From: Treponema sp. OMZ 798
Lineage (GTDB): Bacteria > Spirochaetota > Spirochaetia > Treponematales > Treponemataceae
Direction: 5' to 3'
Length of the DNA stretch: 64,000 bases
Assembly: GCF_024181385.1 (NCBI RefSeq)
Contig: NZ_CP051305.1
Coordinates: 2,294,001-2,358,000, forward strand
Shown piece after piece: positions 57,586 through 64,000 of the stretch; position 1 is the first letter of the stretch, and every line of letters begins with the position of its first letter. The translations under genes and the position numbers were made by a program. Below the pieces are notes generated by a model. It ran no database searches, was not told where the DNA came from, and saw only the letters and a program-made list of their open reading frames with translations.

Positions 57586-58674
57586 ATGGAAAAATATAAA
57601 ATTGCGCATTTTGGAACATTTGATGTATCGGAGTTAGATCCTGAAATAATAGCTATCTACAACAATGATTTAGAAGAATTAAAAAATTTATTGGGGAAAA
57701 AAATAAATAAAATTATCCGAATTAAAAATAAGTATGGAGAAGATTTTACAGCCCTCGAAATGGCATTGTACTTAAATAAAAAGGATATTATTCATTACCT
57801 ACTTGAACATAACGCATCAAATAAGGGTAAATCACACCCAAAACCTATTGAAATTGCCGTGCGCTTTTGTGAACCTGAAACGGTTGCTCTTTTTGAAAAA
57901 GATTTAGAAAGTTTAGCTGATGAGAAAAAAGCCGAACTTTTTCAAGAAATATTTTGGGGAGAAAATAAAACAGCCAATATTGATGCTTTGGAAAAAATGG
58001 GAGTTACTATTGCCGAATATGGAGGCTTATTGTTAAGGCTTTTGGCTTCCGAAAATAATTTAGAAATGGTTCAGATGTTTTTAGAAAAAGGAGCCGATAT
58101 AAATTATCATAAACCGGACATGATTTTTCCTTATGCAAACACACCGGTTTTAGAAGCTGCAAGAGGGAATCATTTTAAAATGGTTCAGTTTTTGGTTGAA
58201 AAAGGAGCAGATATTACTATCAAAGATAAATACGGAGATAGACCTTATTCCGTTGCTGTCCAGAATGGTAACAATGAAATGGCCGAATTTTTAGCCAAGC
58301 ATGAACCTAGCGAATTTCACATTCTTGAGAATAAGAATATTGCTCTTAAGAGTTATAAGTTACCTAAAAAAATGATTGATTTTCTTCAAGGTGATAATCT
58401 TGTAATCAATATGCCTCATTCCGAATATTCGAAATTTATTCGTTTTTATTCTTATGGGGATACGATTGAGATGACATGGAAAAATAAAAAAGTACTTTCA
58501 CTTGCAGCAAAAATAGATAATTACGATCTGCTTCTTGTTTGGTATCCTGCTAAAAAAATGATTTACGTAATCGACTATGAACACGAAACATTCACACCGC
58601 TTGCAACATGGGAAGAGTTTTATTTGAATACGGAAAAATATATTTCCGCTTATTTGAATGGAGAGTGTGAGTAA
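57586..58674 (+). CDS. ankyrin-repeat protein
   Basis: About 362 residues from ATG 57586 (an ATG seven codons earlier lies inside the promoter). Ankyrin repeats are clear near residues 38-70 (FTALEMALYLNKKDIIHYLLEHNAS in outline), 148-175 (NLEMVQMFLEKGADI) and 190-245 (TPVLEAARGNHFKMVQFL, then YGDRPYSVAVQNGNNEMAEFL). The last 120 residues are a strand-rich domain of unknown type. No ribosome site; near-leaderless start predicted. Ankyrin proteins are well-known immunity proteins, a likely role here. Confidence 0.85.
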   Translation: MEKYKIAHFGTFDVSELDPEIIAIYNNDLEELKNLLGKKINKIIRIKNKYGEDFTALEMALYLNKKDIIHYLLEHNASNKGKSHPKPIEIAVRFCEPETVALFEKDLESLADEKKAELFQEIFWGENKTANIDALEKMGVTIAEYGGLLLRLLASENNLEMVQMFLEKGADINYHKPDMIFPYANTPVLEAARGNHFKMVQFLVEKGADITIKDKYGDRPYSVAVQNGNNEMAEFLAKHEPSEFHILENKNIALKSYKLPKKMIDFLQGDNLVINMPHSEYSKFIRFYSYGDTIEMTWKNKKVLSLAAKIDNYDLLLVWYPAKKMIYVIDYEHETFTPLATWEEFYLNTEKYISAYLNGECE

Positions 58675-58736
58675 GTTTTTATAAATATTACTTATAGATG
58701 AAAAATTGACAAATTAGAAGTGGTTAGCTGATCCTT

Positions 58737-60170
58737 TTATTTACGCAACAAGTTCAACATATTATCGACTTTTAGTATGCTGTTACTAACATTAATCAAA
58801 GTATAGCCGTCAGGATGCTCGATAATATCTCTCACTGCGAATTTGCCGAGATTGCCGAACTTCATCTTAAGCTTTTCGCCTGTTTTGAAATTCCAAAATT
58901 GAGCAAGGTCATAGTTTTTGTCGGCAACTCCTATTACGGCGAGCCATTCGTCATTCAGTTTGCTGATATAGTTATATACTTTCGGATTCATTTTTTCCAA
59001 TTCAAAAGTACGCGATAAGTTACCTGTCGTGATATCAATTTCTTTAATAAATCCTCTATGAATATACACAAACTTATTCTTTTCGAAAGAAGCTGCTCCG
59101 CAGTTGATAGGTTCGTCCAGCTCAAATAGAGGTTTAAGTTCAGGGATTCTCTCCGTTTTTTCGGAAAACGAACCGCTGCTTTTTTTCTCTTTATATTCAA
59201 GAGAAAGGAAATATCCGTTTGCAAAGACATAGCGCTTTCCGTCAGACATTTCAATTAATTCCGGATAAAACTCATCGCGTGCAGGCTGTTCCTTTTTTGG
59301 TGTTTCCCAAAGTTTGCGGCATTCTCTTCCGCCGTGAGCAGCATCTTGAATTATCCACGCCTTATTTTCATAAAGTATAACTACATCATCACCTATCCAA
59401 ACAGGAACGGAAAGCTCATCTAAATAATCCTCGCACTTAACATCTTCCCAGCTATCCATATCGAAAGGATCAGCAGTTATTTTAATCGTTCCCCAATATT
59501 TACCCTTCCTATTTTCATCTACACTGACATTTCTAAACCCGGCACAATAAAGTTTATGCTCAGAAGAATAATCATAATAATGTATTCCGGCAGGCAGATA
59601 CTTCAGTGATATACTTTTCTCTTTAGGAGGGAAAGTTTGCAAGTCTAAAAACACATAATTTCCGCCGATATAGATGGATTCAGCCATATTATCTATATCT
59701 CTTATCCAGCCGCCTTCTGCTACGGAAAATGGGTAGGTGAATGTCTTCACATCTTCCACGCGATAGAGTTCATACGGCAAACGATTTGCCAATTTTAGAA
59801 GCCGTGCAGGCTCACCCCATTTCTTCCGCGATTGCTTATATTGAGTCAATCTCATTTTTTTGGTTTTTGCATCTTTTTCAAATATTGCACTATTATCCTT
59901 GCGGCAAATATAAAGACAAATGCGGTCACTGTCCTCATATATTTCATACAAAACTAAATCGTAACGACTTAACTCCTGCCCAATAGCCGGAAGAAACTCT
60001 TCAGCATCTTCTACAGAATAGTTTTCTATCAGTTTAATAAAATCTTCGTTTTCAAATATACTTTTATAATCAGGAAAATGCATAGTTAATTGATAAACGG
60101 CTTCATCTATCTCTTCTTTCCAATCAATAAAAGCGCAATGATGTTCAATAAATGTTTCTGCATGTGCCAT
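58737..60170 (-). CDS. beta-propeller-like protein of unknown function
   Basis: 477 residues. The first 140 are helical; the rest is strand-rich with blade-like repeats (GGNYVFLDLQTFP, VWIGDDVVILYENKAWIIQ, FVYIHRGFIKEIDITTGNL). No signal peptide. AAAGGAG precedes the ATG. It follows the next minus-strand gene (60245) by 74 bases and the two may be related in design. No family recognised. Confidence 0.7.
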   Translation of the reverse strand: MAHAETFIEHHCAFIDWKEEIDEAVYQLTMHFPDYKSIFENEDFIKLIENYSVEDAEEFLPAIGQELSRYDLVLYEIYEDSDRICLYICRKDNSAIFEKDAKTKKMRLTQYKQSRKKWGEPARLLKLANRLPYELYRVEDVKTFTYPFSVAEGGWIRDIDNMAESIYIGGNYVFLDLQTFPPKEKSISLKYLPAGIHYYDYSSEHKLYCAGFRNVSVDENRKGKYWGTIKITADPFDMDSWEDVKCEDYLDELSVPVWIGDDVVILYENKAWIIQDAAHGGRECRKLWETPKKEQPARDEFYPELIEMSDGKRYVFANGYFLSLEYKEKKSSGSFSEKTERIPELKPLFELDEPINCGAASFEKNKFVYIHRGFIKEIDITTGNLSRTFELEKMNPKVYNYISKLNDEWLAVIGVADKNYDLAQFWNFKTGEKLKMKFGNLGKFAVRDIIEHPDGYTLINVSNSILKVDNMLNLLRK

Positions 60171-60244
60171 TTATTTTCTCCTTTATTTATTTTTTAAATG
60201 CTCCCGCTTCATTATATACACAAATAAAACCATTAGTCCATCTT

Positions 60245-61222
60245 TTATAAGTTAGCGCAATTACACAAGGCAATTTCTTTCAAGCCTCTATCGTAAAGTG
60301 AGGTAAGGCAAAATTCGCCTAAGATGTTTTCGAGTTTGTGTTTTGACATTCCTCTTGGGAAGGTAATGTCGGAATATTCATGTGTACTGAGTGAAAAAAC
60401 TTTTTGCTTGCCTTTCCAATCATCGGTTTTAAAAAGAGGAGTCATTATCACATATTGAGAATCAGTAAAGCATCCGTTGATGCCGCCTTTTTTACCGTCT
60501 TTTTTTAAGTCATCTGATTCGATAAGTTTTTTGATTATTTTCCCATCTTCGGAAATTCTTGCAAGGGCATAATAATTCATTCCCCACTTATTAACCGATG
60601 TTTGGCTGTCGCCCGGAATAAAGGCATAGATTTCTTTATCCGATATTTTAATGCTGTCTATTTTAGGTGCGTCTACACAGCTGTCATCTTGATGTGTAAA
60701 TGCCTTTTTATCTATTGTAGAAAAACATTTCCATTCGGCAGATTTTGCAGCAACATCAAATTCCAAAAGAGCGAAACACCTTGCGTCCCCGCAATAAAAT
60801 TCGTTTTCAAAGCAAACGGGAATTGTCTTGCTGTCGGATATATTTTGAAAACATCTCTGTTGAGCTTTTTCCGGTACAATGCTTCCTCTTAGCTGTGAAT
60901 TATTTTTTATCGGAATTATTTCAGGCAACGAATGAATGCCGGAGTAATACCGCAGCTCTTTTGCCGAAATGATAAGTCCGAAACTTGCACCATATCGAAA
61001 AAGCACAGGATAATCTCTGCTTGATGTTTGTTCATGTTCAATCGGAATCTTTTTTATTCCATCGGAAGAAAGCACAAGGAGGTAATATTTATCCCAATCG
61101 CTCTTCAGCCCTGTAGTTAGAATTACCGCAGTTCCGTCCGGCAACAAAACAGAGCCGTGTACAAACGAAAACTCACTATCCAATTCCCATTTTTTCAATA
61201 AACTTAATTTTAGGTTGTTCAT
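60245..61222 (-). CDS. beta-propeller-like protein of unknown function
   Basis: 325 residues, strand-rich, with repeated hydrophobic-Asp-Gly turns (GSVLLPDGTAVILTTG, LVLSSDGIKKIPI, IYAFIPGDSQTSV). No signal peptide or membrane segment. AAAGGAG lies before the ATG. Likely a cytoplasmic propeller like the 46.1- and 58.7-kb proteins. Function unknown. Confidence 0.7.
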   Translation of the reverse strand: MNNLKLSLLKKWELDSEFSFVHGSVLLPDGTAVILTTGLKSDWDKYYLLVLSSDGIKKIPIEHEQTSSRDYPVLFRYGASFGLIISAKELRYYSGIHSLPEIIPIKNNSQLRGSIVPEKAQQRCFQNISDSKTIPVCFENEFYCGDARCFALLEFDVAAKSAEWKCFSTIDKKAFTHQDDSCVDAPKIDSIKISDKEIYAFIPGDSQTSVNKWGMNYYALARISEDGKIIKKLIESDDLKKDGKKGGINGCFTDSQYVIMTPLFKTDDWKGKQKVFSLSTHEYSDITFPRGMSKHKLENILGEFCLTSLYDRGLKEIALCNCANL

Positions 61223-61672
61223 TGTTTTATCTCCTTTTGTTTAATTTATAGAGCACCTCTAAAAACCTATTTATTATTTTAAGTGCTTTTTTATAAATTG
61301 TCTAGTGTAAAACTTGGATTATTTATCTTAGTTCAACATTTTCATTATCATATTTTGCAACCTCAATGGCATCAAGCAATATGTCATAAGCTTGTCCTGA
61401 AAATGTTACAGCATTTGTATAAAGATTAAATTAGGCGAAAGCCGCATCCTATTTAATACCTAAATCTAACATTACTTTTTGATAATTTATATCTTCAATT
61501 TCATCGTACAACCTTGTTTCTATCAAATAATTTTTAACTTTTTCTGACAACATAATTATCTACTTATTGTTTAATTATTTTACTTTTTGCTTTCGCTGTG
61601 TAACCTTTTTACTGCAAGGGTCGCTGTGAAATAAGATGTTAGGCATTTGTGTTCTCGGTTTATTTCCTACGA
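61223..61672. other. spacer holding a small pseudogene
   Basis: Apart from the interrupted frame at 61323-61553 nothing is supported. TCGCTGTG occurs twice (about 61594 and 61621) as a short direct repeat before a GTTAGGC; this was considered as an integron site and not accepted. Confidence 0.4.
61323..61553 (-). pseudogene. small gene with two in-frame stops
   Basis: A 77-codon minus-strand frame opens MLSEKVKNYLIETRLYDEIE and ends YDILLDAIEVAKYDNENVEL; two stop codons five codons apart interrupt it near 61437-61450. The halves stay in frame, so the sequence was probably a single small protein. No ribosome site is obvious. Confidence 0.5.
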
Positions 61673-61948
61673 TTAAAATTTGCAGGCAAGGGTTTGATGA
61701 TTTACTTCATCGGTATATTCCGCTTTCCAGTAATGTACGTCATTGACTTCGGTATATGTTATTCCGGGTATGTTTTTTTGTACGGGAGTCAAAAAAGGTT
61801 TTTCAAGGAATACAAACAAATGAGACGATTCGGTTTTAGAAAATCCGCCTGTTGCCGTTTCTGCAATGGTATTGCCTGCATGTAATTCCAATTGCAATCT
61901 TTTTTTTAAATCATCACTTAATAACATTATATGAGCCTTATTTACCAT
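61673..61948 (-). CDS. small protein of unknown function
   Basis: 91 residues. The N-terminus MVNKAHIMLLSDDLKKRLQLELHAGN is helical and the rest strand-rich with ETSSHLFVFLEKPFL-like sequence (seen as SSHLFVFLEKPFL). AAAGGAG lies 4 bases before the ATG. Compact and soluble; no family recognised. Confidence 0.65.
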   Translation of the reverse strand: MVNKAHIMLLSDDLKKRLQLELHAGNTIAETATGGFSKTESSHLFVFLEKPFLTPVQKNIPGITYTEVNDVHYWKAEYTDEVNHQTLACKF

Positions 61949-62085
61949 AGGTTCTCCTTTTCAGTTTGTAATTCTTCATTAAGCATTCACAACCCATTCT
62001 TTTTATTCTTCCGGTAAAGCATCGGAAAAAACTTCTCTAATAGTTCATCATACTAATTTCCTTATATTTTTATGTCATTCCAAAA
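61949..62085. other. spacer
   Basis: Nothing clear. On the minus strand a frame ends EVFSDALPEE, perhaps the tail of a lost gene. Confidence 0.2.
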
Positions 62086-62724
62086 TTATGTCCGGTTAAA
62101 TTTTTGAAATACATTGTTTTGTTTGCGGTCTATATACAAGGCAATTTCTGCAAATTTTGTATCTTTTAATTTGGCAAATTCTTCACGATAAGTTGTTAAT
62201 ACTTCAAAAGAATAATAATAAAAACTATAAAATAGATTACCGGGGAAAACATTTTCTTCCTCGTACCGGAGTAAATCATCTTCTTCATTATAAATTTCAG
62301 ACCATAGATATTCTTCTTTTAACATATCTTCAAAAAGAGGCAAGGGTTCAGGATGTTCCAGTACTTCTCCATCGCAACAGCATTCAGCTATTACATCAAA
62401 AATTTCGAGAAGCCTCTCCACTATATAATCTGCATTTATGTTTGCTTCAGTTTGATTTAATGCTTTAATAAAAATTCTTCCAAGAAATACAAGAGCAAAC
62501 GGAGTTGCATACCATAGAGTACTTTGATGTTCAATGTTTATTGAAATTTCATCTAATGCTTTTTCTATTTTATCCGATTCCTGCATATTATCCAATACTT
62601 CAAAATATTGAGGAAACAGAGTTGCTCTTGCATAAGTTGTAGGAAGACGATTCCAAGGAACATCATCTATTTTTAAGTTGTGAATATAAGAATTATTTTT
62701 CATATTACAGATTATATTTTTCAA
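62086..62724 (-). CDS. protein of unknown function (helical)
   Basis: 212 residues from a TTG at 62724 with GGAG just upstream, or 205 residues from ATG 62703, which lies 1 base beyond the upstream stop but lacks a ribosome site; the TTG start would overlap that gene by 20 bases. The protein is helix-rich and acidic, with a Cys triplet (ECCCDGEVLEHPEPLP) and a Tyr-rich stretch (FYSFYYYSFEVL). No family recognised. It is coupled to the TPR-like gene. Confidence 0.65.
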   Translation of the reverse strand: MKNIICNMKNNSYIHNLKIDDVPWNRLPTTYARATLFPQYFEVLDNMQESDKIEKALDEISINIEHQSTLWYATPFALVFLGRIFIKALNQTEANINADYIVERLLEIFDVIAECCCDGEVLEHPEPLPLFEDMLKEEYLWSEIYNEEDDLLRYEEENVFPGNLFYSFYYYSFEVLTTYREEFAKLKDTKFAEIALYIDRKQNNVFQKFNRT

Positions 62725-63007
62725 TTAACTCCATCAACACATAGGCAGTGTCAATTTCTTCTGAAAGTAAATCGTCAAACTCTTCTTCAAGTTCATCCTG
62801 CATATCGCAAATCCATGATAAAAATTCTTTTGCTTTTTCATAGTTTTGATGAATAAAATAATATTCACCCAAAATACATTTTGCAGATACCACACTGGCA
62901 AGATCATCATCCATTTCGATAACCTTATTCAAAGTTTCCAAGGCTTCATCATACAATTTCTTGTTTAGTTGAAGCAATCCTTTTTTTAGGTATAATTCTC
63001 CGTTCAT
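62705..63007 (-). CDS. small TPR-like protein
   Basis: 100 residues. Helical pairs with TPR spacing are seen in LYLKKGLLQLNKKLYDEALETLNKVIEMDDD (short form LNKKLYDEALETLNKVIEMD) and LGEYYFIHQNYEKAKEFL. The C-terminus is very acidic. AGGAG precedes ATG. It lies 40 bases behind the HEAT-like gene and overlaps the start of the next gene, so a minus-strand operon runs from beyond 64000 to 62086. Confidence 0.7.
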   Translation of the reverse strand: MNGELYLKKGLLQLNKKLYDEALETLNKVIEMDDDLASVVSAKCILGEYYFIHQNYEKAKEFLSWICDMQDELEEEFDDLLSEEIDTAYVLMELIEKYNL

Positions 63008-63047
63008 ATTTATCTCCTGCTAAAATAAGCATCTTATGTCTATTCTA

Positions 63048-63782
63048 TCATTTTTTATTGATTTTTGCAAGCTCTGTAATTATATTGTCAAGTGTTTTTG
63101 ATACTAAATTAAAGCCGGCTTTTTTTGCGGCTGCCGGGGCTTTTTCTAATGCAAGTGATACGGCATCCTTTAAAGCTGCTGCATCTTTTAGTGAAATAAG
63201 ACTTTCCTTTGCCGCGGTATTCTCCAAATAATCCGTAATAGTTCTATCGTCATTCAAAAGTGAAAAGCAATTGCAAATCATTATGCCGATATGAGAAAGT
63301 GTTATATAATCGTGTTTTTTCTGCATAAGTTCTATGATTATCGGCCAAACTTCGGAAGTTTTCTTTAAGTACCAAAGCAGACTTGCTGCGGCCTGTCTTA
63401 CTGAAGCATCTTGGTGTACCAAAAATAATTCTCCGAGTTTGCAAGCTTTTATTTTGAATTCCATGTTTTCTTTTTTTTGGATAAAGGTTTCAGAATTTTT
63501 TACTAAATGAGCTGAATCAATATAACGCTCACAATACATTTTTATCAAAAATAAATATTCCCATAACAGCTTCGGATCTTTTTCGGATTGTATTACTTCA
63601 AACAGCTTTGTATAATTAGCAGCTTCTGAAAACCAATCCCTTATCGGATATGTATTTTTCGTGCCGACTTCCAAACAAGAGGCTTGTCTTAAAAACCTTA
63701 TTCCTTTTGTTCTCATACTAATATCGTTGCTTTGAGCTTGCAGTAATGCTTCATCTAATGCTTCTTTTGAATATTTTATCAT
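63048..63782 (-). CDS. HEAT-like repeat protein
   Basis: 244 residues, all helical. Segments such as LGELFLVHQDASVRQAAASLLWYL and VWPIIIELMQKKHDYITLSHIGIMIC (short forms HQDASVRQAAASLLWYL, HIGIMICNCFSLL) have HEAT/ARM character. The C-terminus is Lys/Ala-rich. GGAGGT lies 12 bases before the ATG. HEAT-like proteins are common immunity-locus members; function otherwise unknown. Confidence 0.72.
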   Translation of the reverse strand: MIKYSKEALDEALLQAQSNDISMRTKGIRFLRQASCLEVGTKNTYPIRDWFSEAANYTKLFEVIQSEKDPKLLWEYLFLIKMYCERYIDSAHLVKNSETFIQKKENMEFKIKACKLGELFLVHQDASVRQAAASLLWYLKKTSEVWPIIIELMQKKHDYITLSHIGIMICNCFSLLNDDRTITDYLENTAAKESLISLKDAAALKDAVSLALEKAPAAAKKAGFNLVSKTLDNIITELAKINKK

Positions 63783-63790
63783 ATTCTTTT

Positions 63791-64000
63791 TTATACCTCC
63801 ACTAAACTTTTAAGAACAATTTCTTTAAATAGTTTGCAGTCAAAATTGCAGCCTGAGGCTTTAAGTTTTTTTTCGATCAGTTCTCCTAAGTTTATCAATA
63901 AATTTTCCATAATCAAAATAAATTTATTTTTTATCGGAAGAAGAGGTTCTAAATTCCAATAATTTTTGTCGATACAAAACTCCGCCGTATATTCTTTTTT
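63791..64000 (-). CDS. C-terminal part of a protein of unknown function (runs off window)
   Basis: The minus strand is open from the window end to a TAA at 63793-63791, about 69 codons. It contains EYTAEFCIDKNYWNLEPLLP and LINLGELIEKKLKASGCNFD. It ends 8 bases before the HEAT-like gene and shares its operon. No family recognised. Confidence 0.6.
   Translation of the reverse strand, partial: KKEYTAEFCIDKNYWNLEPLLPIKNKFILIMENLLINLGELIEKKLKASGCNFDCKLFKEIVLKSLVEV

Noticed and set aside
38409..64000. Chromosomal integron cassette array
   Set aside because: Treponema denticola is known to carry an integron, and GTTAGAC/GTTAGGC occur near 40922 and 61630, but no repeated paired core sites of constant layout were found between genes, genes lie in both orientations, and no integrase is visible.
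38409..64000. Prophage or transposon
   Set aside because: No integrase, transposase, capsid, terminase or terminal inverted repeats could be recognised.

Overview
The window looks like a piece of the chromosome of Treponema denticola or a very close relative. The base composition is AT-rich. The enoyl reductase at 10.2-11.4 kb matches, from memory and with only scattered substitutions, the well-studied T. denticola trans-2-enoyl-CoA reductase (Ter/FabV). No searches were run; family names come from motif reading.

Left part (1-19.6 kb) is core chromosome: a truncated-looking MFS gene, a parA-parB partition pair with a lysine-rich partner and a TIGR02757 gene, a nucleotidyltransferase, then fatty-acid synthesis: fabH-fabD-fabG, fabV and accB-accC-accD-accA. 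This lipid cluster is broken twice. A type II restriction-modification pair lies between fabG and fabV, and an AlbA/Schlafen-type regulator lies between fabV and accB. Degenerate arrays with a 23-bp period follow fabG and that regulator. hutH and an endonuclease/exonuclease/phosphatase-family gene follow on the minus strand.

Middle part (19.7-38.4 kb): a 624-residue protein of unknown role leads a two-gene permease module. Facing it is a minus-strand MoxR / transglutaminase-TPR / DUF58 cluster. A complete rRNA operon on the minus strand (16S, tRNA-Ala, 23S, 5S) has two strong tandem promoters. gatC-gatA-gatB follow and end at a clear terminator.

Right part (38.4 kb to the end) is different in kind: about 26 kb of small, mostly unrelated genes on both strands. 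The recognisable ones resemble families seen in bacterial immunity (anti-toxin) loci: DUF1877, SUKH/SMI1-KNR4, an Imm26-like protein, DUF4375-like, DUF2004-like, DUF4261, ankyrin, HEAT-like and TPR-like proteins, with a two-lobed aspartyl protease, an alpha/beta hydrolase and a DUF4143 ATPase among them. No toxin, transposase, integrase or CRISPR is visible. The array contains frameshifted paralogues and several 5' stubs in which promoter, ribosome site and first codons of one gene are repeated and then run into unrelated sequence. This suggests gene turnover by recombination at shared 5' ends. I interpret the region as a polyimmunity locus; that is inference.

A second theme is gene starts. 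At least five genes (parA, the 19.7-kb gene, moxR, gatC and the ankyrin gene) have a good -10 box only 6-11 bases before the start codon and no usable ribosome-binding site, so their mRNAs are predicted to be leaderless or nearly so. Most other genes in the window have ordinary AGGAG-type sites.
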